Made by a program: the position numbers and the translations under genes
The notes under the pieces: model-generated
Databases searched by the model: none
What the model saw: only the letters and a program-made list of their open reading frames with translations
Told to the model about the DNA's origin: nothing
NCBI GenBank assembly: GCA_000469685.2
Contig: LS997563.1
Location: forward strand, 39,720,468-39,784,467
DNA from: Haemonchus contortus
Lineage: Eukaryota > Nematoda > Chromadorea > Rhabditida > Trichostrongylidae
Length of the DNA stretch: 64,000 nt
Direction: 5' to 3'
Shown: positions 40,746-53,100 of the stretch, piece by piece
Numbering within the stretch: position 1 is the stretch's first letter
Layout: the number at the start of each line of letters is the position of its first letter

Positions 40746-41085
40746 ACCACACCCAGGTAAAACTGCCGGAGGGGTGGAGATGAATATGTCGAGGGGGACA
40801 CTCCCAAAAGGAACTTCAAAAATTCTCTCCCTTCTCAGTAACTGTTATCAATAATGAAATTTTCAAAGTCCATCAAGTCCATACTCGTCGTGCAACACGG
40901 GATCCTGAGTTACGGTCCAGTGTTCGGTGCAACTCCCACTACTATACGGTTATAGCTGCAATCCCTTGAAGTAGCATCAAAATGTCAACGGGCCAAAAAA
41001 AGATTTAGATTGCCCACTTCATCATCAGAGATTTTTGATCATGGCTAAATAGGCTCAACTTCCTTATACAATAGATAAAATTACT

Positions 41086-44000
41086 TTAGCCAGACGGTTT
41101 CAAAGGCATCACCTTTATGATTTCCACTTCGGAGCCTATTGTGACCAGCTCATTTTGTCCTGTATCGTATTGTACTCTTACGATCTCTCCAGATTTCTCA
41201 TTATCCAAAGCGTGTTTCTGAAATTTGATGTTGTGATCGAGTATTAGCCGAGTTTAAAGAAGTTAAAGTATTTGTAGTTTTGATTTCCAGCTTTCCTTTC
41301 CTCCTATACGTTCCTCTACGAGAGGCGCTGCCATTTTTGGGTCTCCAAAATCTTTCATGTATCATGGTAGGCTGTATAAGTTACTGTGATTATTTCAAGG
41401 TGAAAAAATCTCAAATATTCTCTCTCGCACCGCCTAGACGGCTCCACGGTTCCAACCTGCTCGAAATCCCTAGGTTCGTAATTTTATACAATTTTGAACT
41501 CGATTTGAGGAATCAAAGGGATGAATGAAAGAAGGATTACTCCGATAAGTCGGTGTAAGAGCCTGGTGTAAAAGAAAAGCGTTCAATTGAAACCGTGAAA
41601 GTCGTCCTTGATCATTTGTAAGGGGTAGAGGAGAAAGGGGGGGGGGGGCTACATCAAAAAGAAGTCATGACGCCTCACTTCATAATTGTGGACTGCTTAC
41701 GGGAATATACCATAAGCATGCTCTACTTAGAGGAAGGGCCAAATGATACAATTGCTATCAGAGACCGTTCTCTGTGTATTAACTTCCAAGTACGGCTTTC
41801 TATGAACCTCGGCATAGTCGTATTGCTGTGTTTATTGTTTTCTGTAACTCTTCACGAGGTTTGTAAATGAGCTTTATTAGGCTGACGTTTCGGCGGGGTC
41901 GCCTTCTTCAGAGCCTGAAAGGATCATTACAATTTGTGACTATCCGACCAAAAGTCTCCACTGCCCTACTGAAGTTCGAGGCCCCAGAGCACGCAGGTGA
42001 TCAAAGGAGAACCACTCACCGTAGCTTTTGGATTCCTCGAAACCACCCAGTAACCGAAGATACCAATCGACTAGTGTCAGCTGGGGTAGCTCTTCATTCA
42101 AAGTCGCTGCGGGAAAGCCAACTTTATATAAGGCCACAGCTCTCTCGTGATTGCGAGACATTCCTCCCTACGATTCATTTTTGGATCGGTGACTTGTATC
42201 CAAAATGCCTCGAGGGTTTTGCGCGCGCATAGTTGCGACTCCTGTGCCACGACCTCCACAGTGACTTCAAAAAGGCCTCCGTTATGCTTGTTAATTCGGT
42301 GACTCCCTAAGGCAATAGACTCTTTCGACCTTTTCATACCATCTATGTGCTCCTTAATCCTCACGTGGAGTGGTCTTGCCGTTTCGCCAATATACTCCTC
42401 ACCACAATCACGGCAAGTAATCTTGTAGACCACCCCAGACATGGTACAATCACCTTCCCTGCCAGCTGGGCAGACCACACAGTTTGAGGTTGTACAAAGG
42501 CGATCGTATAACCTGTTTCGAACCAGGCGCTTCTTTAGATTGAAAGGTGGTACGTTCACAATGGCAACAGCATTCTCCAAGCCCGATCTCTTTAGACACT
42601 TCCGGATAGTGGCACTGACCTCGTCGGAGATAAATGGTAGTACAAAAGGAATCTTTCCATCGATCGAGGTACTACCATGTCTGAGGATCACACCGCCAGA
42701 GGAAGCTCTTCGTGTGGTTGAAAAATTGTAGTAGCCATTCATCCGAGCAATATCGCTTGCCATTTTGATTGACTCTTTTCGCTCATCCTCTCCAGTGCAA
42801 ACATTCTTAGCAGTGCGGAACATATTCCTAACAACCACTCGCTTCACGTAAAAAGGATGAGCAGAGTGATAATGGACAATGATATTCTTATTGCTGGGTT
42901 TTCTGTACCACTTCGTAACAATCATATCGCCTTGTATCCTCACTTGAATGTTTAAGAAAGGGAGCCAATTTCCGGTCGGTATTTCCCGAGTTAACTTGAT
43001 GTGCTCTGATTGGGAGTTCAATAGGCCAAAACACACATCTATTTCTTCCTGTGTCGCACAAACTATGAAGCAGTCATCTATATACCTGCAGTAAAGTAAG
43101 GGCAGGTATTCAAGTGCAGGCGCTTCAATCTTGGCCATAAATGCTATAGCCAGGACAGGTGCCAATCGCTGTCCCATAGCTAAGCCTCTGGTTTGTGCGA
43201 AGTACCTCCCCGACCACTTGAAAATGTTGCAACTGAGACATTCTTTCACAAGTGTCATCAGTTGGGATATAGACAGCCCTCGCATATTTATATCGTTTTG
43301 GTGCTGACTAAGAAGCTCAACTATTGCTTCCATAGCAGAACCATTGCTGACATTTGTGTAGAGAGCTTCTACATCAAAGGATTCCATGACGCACGAACCA
43401 CTAAGTTGCAGTGCGCCAAGGCGATCCAAAAAACATTTGGGTGTTTGTGAGGTGGGAGGGGAATGAACTTGAGGAGCTGCACTAGAATGGTATTAAGGAA
43501 CCACGCAATTCGGTCAGTAGGACCACCCACGCAGCTTATGATAGGACGGACTTTCACGGATGTTGGGTTGACTGAAGCTAGGTCATCTGCATCCGAAAAC
43601 TTGTGTGTTTTTATGAGCAGATATAGGACCGGACAACAAGGTGACTCAAGTTTGAGCCGTGTCATCAACGTTGAACTCAATCCTGCTGACCGTGCTACTG
43701 AAACCCACATCCGATTCAGTCTACGAAACTGCGTTTGGAATTCCTTAACAGAAGCCGGGCGGTAGAGAGAGATGTTTCCCAGATGATGTTCTGTTATTTC
43801 ACAATCAGGTTGTCTGGGAATCACAACAAACTCTCCTCCTTTGTCACTGACGGATAACCTTATGACCCGAGACTTTATTAGGTCTCGGAGTTCCTTAATA
43901 CCACGTGCTTGCCCCTGTGAAATATTAGATGTGACGTTTTGTTTTTGAAACCTTCTCAGAGCCTTAAAAGTTTCGTCGGCAAAAATCCGGAAATTGGCAT

Positions 44001-47000
44001 CAGAGTCAATGTGTGGTTCCTGCTGTTTGAAAAATGTGGCTGGAAAGGAAATGTTTGGCACATTTCTCGCTTGATCTACTACCAAGGAGCCGTTATCACA
44101 CCTAGCCTTATAACGGAGTCGATCTTGAAGTTCATGCAGACTTCACATCACTTTTCGCATTACAGATGTTGAAATGGGCTGCGAAGGAGAAAAACTTGGG
44201 CCTCAGATAGAGGGAAGCCTCCCAACACAGTGACTCGAGATTCAGATAAACTCCGCTGACCAGTCGCGTCGGTTTCATGATTTCTAGAAATTCGCTCAGC
44301 TATAGTGCGCGAAGATCCCCCTTTCAAATCACATGTTGATATGCAAAGGTCATCGAACTTCCTTTGTAAAGACGCTTTGACCTTAGATCGAATAGAATCA
44401 CAAATTGAAATTGATCCACTCACTATTCTCTTCCAAAGGTGCTCCTCCAAGAATTGGGCACAACAATGTTCTTTCGAAACACATTTGTTTATCAAAGCAG
44501 ACATGTTATCACGTTTTGCTCGAATCGCCATTCGAAGCAGTCTCATTTCGATATCCAACACTTTGGAGTCACACCGTGGGCCGATGAATAGATCGCCCAG
44601 CTTCTTCTTCGAGATGAACTTCGGAACCACGCGGTGATCCAAACAGCGGCGGAGAAAAGTGATTCCTTGTCGAGCTATGACAATTTTCTGGCCCCTTTCG
44701 ATATCCTAGTCATTAATCTATTTTAATATTTGCCATAAGTTCTTTTTCTCCCAGTTGCTAAGCTGTGATCGCTGAACTCGTAAACCCAACCAAGTGGTTC
44801 GTTACTGGAGGTATCTTCGCCCATATGAGCTCATTGGACTTTTGCCCCATATAGGATCACCTCGTTGTTGCCTCCTCCCTTACAATTTTCCCATATTTGC
44901 CAGTTCTAGCTGACTTGTAAAACACACAGAGAACGGACCATAACTGTATCTTACCACTTCTCCTTTGACGTCTTGCATGACCAGTACTCCTTTGTCCGCA
45001 AATTCCATCATGTTAATTTTTTCGGCTTCCATTTTTTTCGCTTTCCTGGGTTGAGATGTGGATCCTGACGCTGATGCTGATGCTGATGACGATGGTTGCG
45101 ATGGTTGCGGTTTTCGCACCTTACAATTATCAATGATTGATTAACTACATCTGTATAGAAATAAAATTCAGAGAACTCTAAAAACAGTCCTGGGATTTAG
45201 AAAATTTGTCAATCAAAGTGACTCACACTTCGAGACGATTTCTTCACTTTTTTTGTTTTTCCTTTTTTTCTTTTACCTTAAACAATACATTGAATGCCAA
45301 CTGTTTACAATTTACTATGCTTTATGTTGGGTGAGGGGCGGCTTTTAGGTTTTGATAATGCGTGATAATATAAGATAAGGAGATAGACGGTGCTTATGCT
45401 GACATTTTATGCAGGGATATTACAATTTGTTTTTACATTTTTTAAACTTTTTACCTCTTTTCCTTCTTCCTCAACACTTCAATTTTATTTCTATTTCTTT
45501 AGTTTGTTTTTGTTTCGTAGTGCTTCCTGTGGAGAAAGCAAGGAGAAAATCTCTCCTTAGTGGGAATTGCATAATTCGCGGAATGTTAACAATCTTATTC
45601 TTGCTAAAATCCAACCCAAAAATTCTCATCCTCATCCTACACCGCATCGTAGATACCATCATTAAAAAAATTCATTCTAAACGCCTAGTCCGTCCCACAC
45701 TTCATAATCACTCTTTTATTGTTTACTGATGTTTTTGTTGTTTACATTTCGTGTTCAGCTTATTTTCTTTTGTCCTCCTTAGACAGCGCATTGAACAAAT
45801 AAATAATTACTGAGTAAAATACTACTTCATTGAAACGATTCCTTGACAGGGATTCTAATCGTCAAAATACTCGATCTACTATTGCGACTCATCGATCTAT
45901 TCCCTAGTCCATTCGTTCTCTTTCCATTTTATCCATTTTTTCCCACTCTCTGTGGCAAATCTATCATTTTCCAGGAGCAGAATTCAATCGGCCCCCGTTG
46001 GCGATTTTTTGGTGGCAAAGGCAGCCATCAGAAGCGGTTGGAAACGGTTACAACACAGAAATGTGAGTTGCTTGAAACCTTCTGTTCTCCAGACTAATGA
46101 GTAGACAGATATGCTCGTAATAGGCATGGGTAATTATCTTGTTTTTCTTGATGTTTTTTTTTTGTTTGTTAAGGGTAATTAGTTTTTTTTTGTGATATTT
46201 TCCGCGAGAATGCACGGGAATAGGTCCAACGAGAGATCATCCCTCGAGGGCTCAATCTTCATGAACCTAAAGGAGAAAATGAGCTCATGCATGCGTTCTC
46301 GATCGCGCTTAATGATTTCTTTTTTTGTGTGTAGGAAGGGAATAACCATCAATGGGAGAGCGAAATCTATCAAATAGTTAATTTATTTTCCGCTCCTAGT
46401 TTAAATTCAGTGCGTGTCCAGCTATACTTACCCTTAGCTACGTATTCAAGATTATTATTTTGTATTCAATAATTTCAATGGACGAATAGAAATACTTACG
46501 GGAACCCATCTGAGATTTTGTTGCCCGAACTGTTGAAGTTGGGCCAGATCCTCCTCTGCAGCAGCAACAACAGAATATGAGTAAGAAGAGGATCAATGCT
46601 CCTGCACCCCCGAGAACAGCAAGATGAAATGGGGTTCTGGAAAGGTTGTACCATGCAGCTTTAGACAAATGTTAGTGATCAAATGATCTCAGAAAAGTAC
46701 TTTCTCAGTGGCTAATTTTATAAAATACCGAAACTTACGGGAAGATATCAAATTCTGTTTCAACTCCGCTGAAAATAAATAATTTAGGCGTTGTTCAGAA
46801 AAGCTGAATTTTCAGAGATACAATCAAACTCGATTTTGATCCACGCATCGTAAAACTGGTAGAAGAGTCTCAGGCTTATTTGGTTCGACCAGCCTATCTC
46901 TGTTATGCTCATTCCCGTAGACACGACGATAAGAGTATGGATAGGATTTTAAGCACCACTGTCCTGTTCCCATGAGAGTCATTCACTCATTGATAAAGAG

Positions 47001-48739
47001 GATTCTCAGAAAGATAAAGCACTATCTCGAAGAACGGCTGTCTATACCATGTTCACCCCGATTCGTAGCATCTGGGAAGGCCCTAATACATGGGGTATCT
47101 CAGCGTGAAGCAAGCTATTAAGACGAGTGCTTTACCTTTCGACTCCGACTGATTAGAGACAAGGATTGTCGGTTTCCAGGACTTTTGGGACCGCACGATT
47201 TTGTTTCTTTCCTTTAGCTTGTGCTTTATTCCCATATTCTATGTGAGAGGCTTCCCTAATGTCACTTAACAGAAGGGCCCTGGAGCCCAGCGTCCACAAG
47301 AGCGATTGCTGAGCCATGAATAAGTGAATATGATAAGAGCACAGGTACGAAAGAGCAAGCAGTGCTTCCCACCTATCACTCGTGTAGTGAAGAAGGGGTG
47401 AAGAAGTTACATATGGGTACCTAGTAGGGGCGGTCGCAAAAACTGATCCAAGCAGAGGTCCAGTGACAGTTGGGAGACTTCAGCATCGAGAGACAAATAA
47501 ATAGGTGTCTTGGCGAGCTTTGAGCGAAATAGAGACCTAACAGAGATCCCTAATCTCACGAGCAGCAGGATTAAATAACGACTTTGGTCAGGGTGAGTGA
47601 GATAACACTAAGTTATCATGGGTGAAGAAAGCTCATTGAGAAGAGTGAGGTCGGAAACTACCGCTGGGCAAGCTTGAGTTGCTAGCAGAATCGTATGTGA
47701 AGATTATCAGGCGGGTCAGATCACTTGATGCTTCAGTTTCCAACCCTTGGCCTGCCTAGTCTGGTTGTTCATAGGTTGAACTTAGTAATATGGGTAGCAC
47801 AGCAATCGTTAATTAAATAGTTCCTTGGTCTTCTGGATCCCTATCAAAGTTATTAGCAGTTTTTCCCAAGCAGAAGAGCGACACTTTCGCTTTTGGTATA
47901 TTTTTAGTTTCCCAAAGGAAAAAACTATCAATAACTGACGCTACAGGTGCGAGTGTCGTTGATTTTCGCGGTTCCTCTTCCTCTTCCTCAGTAGTAGTAG
48001 TATCAGCTACAGCTGTTGAAGTTGTAGTGGTTTCTTCCGTTTCCATCGTAGTCGTCTCGACCGTAGTGGTCGTAGTCGTTGTTGTGAGCAATGGAGAAGT
48101 GGTTGTTGTTATTTCTTCAATTTCTGTAGAAGGGGTCGGTATAGACGTCTCGTCTGGACCAGGTGGCCCAGAAGATTCAGCCGGCCCAGGTGGCTCAGAC
48201 GGCTCGAATGGCGCTGGCGGTTCGGGTGGCTCAGGCGACTGATCCGGCCCTCTTGGTTCAGGCGGACCGGGTGGTGTAGGTGGCTCAGGTGGCGGGACCG
48301 GCCCATTTGGTTCAGACGGTCCAGGTTGCTCAGGAGGTGCAGCTTGCCTACTGGGACGCCAATACGGCCTGTGGTGCCAAAATGAAACGGGCTGTCCAAG
48401 TGATTCGGACGGCTCAGGATCGGCACGAACTTCACGGGGCTGCTGTGGTGGGACAGCAAAGCGTTTTTTAGTATGGGATCTTTTTATAACATTTCTTCTG
48501 ATGAATAGTTTTTCAGTAAGGCCCTGCGAATCCGATTTCTGCTCCGGCTGTTCACCCTTCCACAACTCGTCCCATCGATCTGCCTGCAATCGCATTCTTC
48601 TGGAACAGTTATGGTTATCGAACTACAGGTGCGGTTCTTGTGTGTGATGTGGGATTTGTAAAAGTTAGAAGGGTGTTCATACCTCAACTTCGTAAGAGAG
48701 TACGGCCAGACATAGCATGAGAGTATAGATATACACCAT
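41086..48739 (-). CDS. Gene B: predicted single-pass membrane protein with Pro/Thr-rich ectodomain
   Basis: Exon 48683-48739 encodes a signal peptide (MVYIYTLMLCLAVLSYEVE). It joins in phase 0 to exon 48622-47813, whose frame has long Pro-Glu-Gly repeats, a Thr run and an acidic run. The frame ends at TAA (47813); a donor before it is not resolved, so the ectodomain might be a separate secreted protein. Downstream, a consistent chain follows: 46739-46768 (phase 1 to 1); 46500-46658 with the membrane span VLGGAGALILFLLIFCCCCC; 45227-45276, a basic exon RKRKKGKTKKVKKSSRS; 44955-45119, Ser/Lys-rich and ending QDVKGEV; and 41086-41217, tail EIVRVQYDTGQNELVTIGS ending in TAA. The five-Cys run next to the membrane may be palmitoylated (inference). 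The last intron contains a Penelope-like element. I recognise no family. It shares its plan and tail motif with Gene A. Confidence 0.55.
41850..44700 (-). mobile_element. Penelope-like retroelement (PLE-1), nearly full length, frameshifted
   Basis: Three minus-strand frames at about 44642-44160, 44085-43369 and 43429-42098 together cover the single PLE ORF. The N-terminal part is followed by the reverse transcriptase (VRPIISCVGGPTDRIAWFLN, then YCRYIDDCFIVC with the catalytic YIDD). A Cys-rich linker (CVVCPAGREGDC) and a GIY-YIG nuclease follow (GVVYKITCRDCGEEYIGETA, RIKEH, then HRINKHNG). At least two frameshifts break it. PLEs reverse-transcribe at a nicked target using this nuclease. The element lies in the last intron of Gene B, in the same orientation. 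Its 3' end carries a hammerhead-like motif. Element ends are approximate; no target duplication was found. Confidence 0.9.
41879..41916 (-). ncRNA. Hammerhead-ribozyme-like motif of PLE-1
   Basis: On the minus strand: AGGCT, the core CTGAAGA, an extra A, stem II GGCG-ACCC-CGCC, GAAAC, the cleavage triplet GTC, then AGCCT. The outer AGGCT/AGCCT strands pair perfectly as stem I. This matches the type-I hammerhead with almost no stem III that is known from Penelope-like elements. The extra A between the core and stem II is a deviation I cannot judge by eye. Confidence 0.65.
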
Positions 48740-49721
48740 TAATGATATAAGGAACAACGTCAATGAGTCATACCCGTCCCAGCGGATGAGGAATGAAAAA
48801 ACAACACAGTTGTATCACAACTGATAGGTTAGGCAGTGGTAAACAAGTAGCCTAGGATACAGTCTCATTACCGGTCCTCAAAGTCAGAGAAACAGCTGCT
48901 TTTGTGCTTCTATAGCATGCGATCAATACCCATTTATTGCACATTTATTGTCATCGATCTGGAAAGGATGGTCCCCTTGGAAACCACTTGGAAGCCCCAT
49001 GTTCCCTGAGAGTGTATAGTTACCGATTTTGGGACAGCAATGAAGTGATCCGCAGCAGTTATCTAGGCTACGTAGAAGGTTCCGATCCGACCAGGGCTAA
49101 GGGTGTGTTGCAAAGTGGCGTGTAGTGTACCGAGGTTGTCAGGTTGGCTAGGGGTTGAGTTTGAATGAAGAAGAGCGTGAAATAGTTAGAACTTTATTGA
49201 TATTTACAAAAAATGGCGCACTTACAAAAAGGCAAATCATCACATTTAATTATGGTAAGTAAAATTGAACATGTCATGAACGGCTATTAGTTACTGATTC
49301 GTAATTGATAGAAAGTTTCTGAAATTTTGTGTAGACATTTGTAGGTGATACGGCAGTAGAGTAACTATCGTCGATAATAGGCTAATTCTGCAGAAGGCCT
49401 TCGTTCTATTTTGAGAATTCTCTGGGATGATGCTCCTCCGGGACTTTCTTCACCCTGGAATGTTAGAACTCGTTCGTACCGACGACTCTGTTTACAGATG
49501 TGGCTTATCAATAGTTATTACTATTATTTATTATTTATTAGTTATACAAGTCTCTTTTCAATAAGACCCTTTCAATATAATAGGACTGCCTGGGTACTAG
49601 TTAGTCTATCCGAACTAGTTAGTCTTTAAGTGACTTGGTGACTGGAAGACGACCATAGATATTTCAATCAGTTTTAGATACTGAACGTTCAAGTACTGCC
49701 ATTATATTTTAAAATCAAATC

Positions 49722-49975
49722 TCAACAAGGAAAAACCCTGAGGGTTGAATCCTAGATCGATACTTGTCCGGGCCAACCCAACCTTCGTTCATCCGTCTTC
49801 TGTCGGTTGATACCAGACTCGTCTGGTAAGATAACAATACTGATTCATATATTGGCTGGCCACCGCGAGTTCGTATATAGACTGAATATGCATTCGAATC
49901 GCCACTACGATTCCGAATGGGGACCAAATGCGTGGCGCTTCCACCCGACTAGGATTGATTCATTCCAGACGATTT
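49722..49975 (+). mobile_element. tRNA-derived SINE-like repeat, copy 4
   Basis: It contains the B-box-like GGTTGAATCCTAGATCGATA, GGGCCAACCCAACC, GTTGATACCAGACTCGTCTG and a 3' block with GATTCCGAATGGGGACCAAA and GCGTGGCGCTTCCACCC. It lies between Genes A and B, in a stretch (48.8-50.1 kb) with no other recognised feature. Confidence 0.65.
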
Positions 49976-50089
49976 AATCATTCTGTCTATCACGGGAAAT
50001 CTGGCGCGAACACAAAAATTATCAGTAAAAGTAATACCTACCAGGAGCCAGCGTCTTTACCTATTCACCAATTCAAAAATTTCAAGGTC

Positions 50090-50095
50090 TTTATT
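50090..50095 (-). terminator. Poly(A) signal AATAAA of Gene A
   Basis: AATAAA on the minus strand is 34 bases beyond the proposed TAA stop (50129-50131) of Gene A, supporting that last exon. Confidence 0.5.
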
Positions 50096-50128
50096 AATCT
50101 TAGGCTTCCTTTCATTGGTGGCATTTGT

Positions 50129-53100
50129 TTACCAAATAAATCCTAATTTCAGAAGATGACTATTTTTGTAACTCACCAAGACCTTAAGATTGCAAAATGT
50201 GTTTGAGAGAAAGTTTCAGAATTTCTTTAAGAGCAAATTTTCTCAACTACCTCTATCTTTTGAACACCGGTATCGAATTTCACTACGGTGATTTCCTTTT
50301 CTTGCCCATGATCAGGCCATTCCTAAAAAATAGTATGATGATGCAAAAGAATTAGTGTAGAGTGATTCTACTGGAATTTAAAAACCGAAATATCAAAGAT
50401 TAGGACATTTGGGGTTTGCTAAATTGGGGCATGAATTCCTTGGACTCTAACCAGTCTTATCGAAATGCCTCAAACTTGAAGACACATTTCACGATAAAAT
50501 TTTTTTCCGAAATGCCCTTCGGGATAAACTTGTTGTCCCCACAACAATGGTGTGGCACAATCGGCTTTGTCTACGAGATCATACACAAATCCGGGCTAAA
50601 TTTGCCCGGATCGGCCACAGTGATTCTTCAGGGTTACTAGATTACTGCCAAAGCAGCGACAGAAGAGGCACCTCTTCCGATTAGTCGATCTAATGGCAAA
50701 GTGCCATAGTGTATCTGACTAGGACAACTGGCAAAAAACGCTGAGGTGTTTTCTGCGAGGTAATTTTGATGGCACCTCTCGGGGAATGAGTTACACTCCT
50801 TTTCAATCCTCGAGACATTGGTCATAACCAAAAAATAAGGTGATAGAAACTTACATTAGACATGCGTCTTCTTTTCATTGCTGCTTTCATTTGAGCTAAA
50901 CAAAAAGGGTGTTTGCCTTCGAATATGGTGAACGGAAGTTTGATAAACTTTTGGATTGATCAATTTTGATTTTCAACTTTATTTTTTCCTTTTTTGCGCC
51001 TCACTAGACCTTTCGCGGATGAAAATTCCGATAGATTATCTGCATAATCATCTCCTGTCGGCTTCGCCTAGTTTAGGGAAATTAACACTGTGTGCTAAAA
51101 AAGTCGTTCTGTCGTTTTGTTGGGAAGGAGAATTTAAATCGTTATTCAGTGGGCGTGGCTACCACAATGGGCGTGGTTTTCTGGGGAGGGAGTTGAACAT
51201 TCGAAGGGGCAGCAGTGTGGATAACTCCGTGGTTGACAATTTTTGATAGGCTCTCTCTGGAAGGTGATGTAACTACAGATTGGTTATCAGGCGAGAAAGG
51301 GCGGAGCTATCTGCCACGTAGTATTTTCAAGGGGCACTTTGAGACGGTTCAGACCTATGAACACGGTAATAAAATTTTTCAAATAAAATTGTCAATAGCC
51401 TAACCATTCCTCTGTGTCCATGCCTGAAAAATGTGGGTGAACCTACCTTTCTTGTGTGCAACCCTCTTCCGAGTACGTAGGTGAAATAAATAGGTAAAGA
51501 TTAGGGCCAGTAAAATTATAGCAAGCAGGAAAAAGAATGTGATTCTGAATGAGTATTAAATAAAACACATCGATTAAATATTTTGATAACTTGTCAGAAA
51601 AACTGGCATTAGTAAATATACCTTCGAACCGAATCAGATTCTGAGTGTGTTGAATCAGAGTCACTTGAATCAGATTGCCCGCTTGGCTTTGAAGTTCCTT
51701 AATATTCGCCACCATTCAAAATCAGATGTGGTGCTTTGAAAGGGTGGAAATTTGCCCAGACGAAGGGCAGTCATAAAGTCTCAGCGCCTGGACCAATCGT
51801 CCTCCGGAATGCTCCCCACCCTGCATTTGAATTCAAAATCGTGTTAGCTGTTGAATGTGTATGTGGCCTATACAATGACTTGCGTTGGCCAGTCGATACG
51901 GAAGTCAATGCTTTCATCCACCCAGACAAGTCTGGTACCAGTTAAAGGTGGGGGGAGGGGGTATTAATCCTTGGACCATCATGCTTGTGAGTCCGTCACA
52001 TGATACTGTACCACTTCCGTCCCTGAGATGAGGATATATAGTGTAGTCTCACTGGAAAGCATCCGTTGGAAACCCTTCTAAGAAGACGGTATGGTCACGG
52101 TCTGAAGCTCGGCAGCAACGCCTTTCCCGGACAGCGCCGCCTCCAAGTAGTCGTGAGGGGTGGCATTGAAGGTATGTGAGAAGTGGTCTTATCGAACTTA
52201 CATTAGCGAACGCAACGCAAGCATGAGGAGCCTTAGCATCAATTTTCATGATCCATCGTCAACGAATGAGATTTACTCCACTCATTCAATATTTCTGAGC
52301 AATTTTCTGTCCTTTTGTTTTAAATAGACAACAAAAACGAGGGACACACTCCGTCTTTCTGGTGCGGTTCTCTAGCCAACTATTTTATGATTAAAATTTT
52401 CAAATTCCATTAAAATAATGAAATCGCCGGTTGTGATACATTGAAGGGAAATCTGGTGAACACGAAAAAATACCTTTAGGAGTGGGCCCTTCTGTGGGAG
52501 ATGGTCGTGAGCCCTCGGGTGTCATTCCTGAACATCAATGAACTCAGTTAAAATGGTTGGCTGACAAGAATTTAAAATCACTAAAAAACAATACATCTCT
52601 ATGATTTTACCGGGTAACCTAGTGCAAAGTTTTCAATGATCCTACTTATATAATCGGCTAAGTGTGTCTGTTGGTGTGTTTGTGTGTGTGTGTGTGAGTG
52701 TGTGAGTATGTGTGTGTGTTTGTCCGACCGGAAATTCATAACTCCGGTCCCATTGTAGCTAAAGCTTTCAAATTTGAAAGAGAGATAGACGGCGGGATGG
52801 GAACACCGATGGTAGGTGATTGGAAGTGATAACTATCGATAGAAACTGATAAGGAGCCTTAAAAGGCAAAAGCCTGAGTATCCGTAACTCCCTTCGTATT
52901 AGCGGTGAAGCCTTGGCACTTTGGCAGGTGGTGTAGCATATGAGGGGACCGTTAGTGATTGGTGACAGGGAATGATAACGAGTGATAGGGACTGATAAGA
53001 AGTCATAGAAGGCGGGAGCCACTAGATCTGTAGCGCGCTTCGTGTTAATAGTGGAGTCTTGGTATTTCAATAGGTGATGTAAGATGTGACAGGATTGTAG

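Noticed and set aside
40534..40854. Plus-strand open frame with a strong hydrophobic stretch (YAIIILCIILLLALLFLYF)
   Set aside because: It lies inside the MITE-like inverted repeats and the hydrophobic run comes from AT-rich interior sequence; no splice context supports a gene.
42441..42731. Open frames on the plus strand within PLE-1
   Set aside because: These are antisense shadows of the retroelement ORF.
48027..48242. Plus-strand Val/Gly/Ser-rich open frame
   Set aside because: It is the antisense of the Thr- and Pro-rich repeats of Gene B; low complexity keeps all frames open.
51443..51715. Single-exon 90-codon minus-strand protein starting MVANIKELQ
   Set aside because: Splitting it at good splice sites gives an acidic Ser-Asp exon and a clear transmembrane exon that join in phase; the unspliced reading does not.
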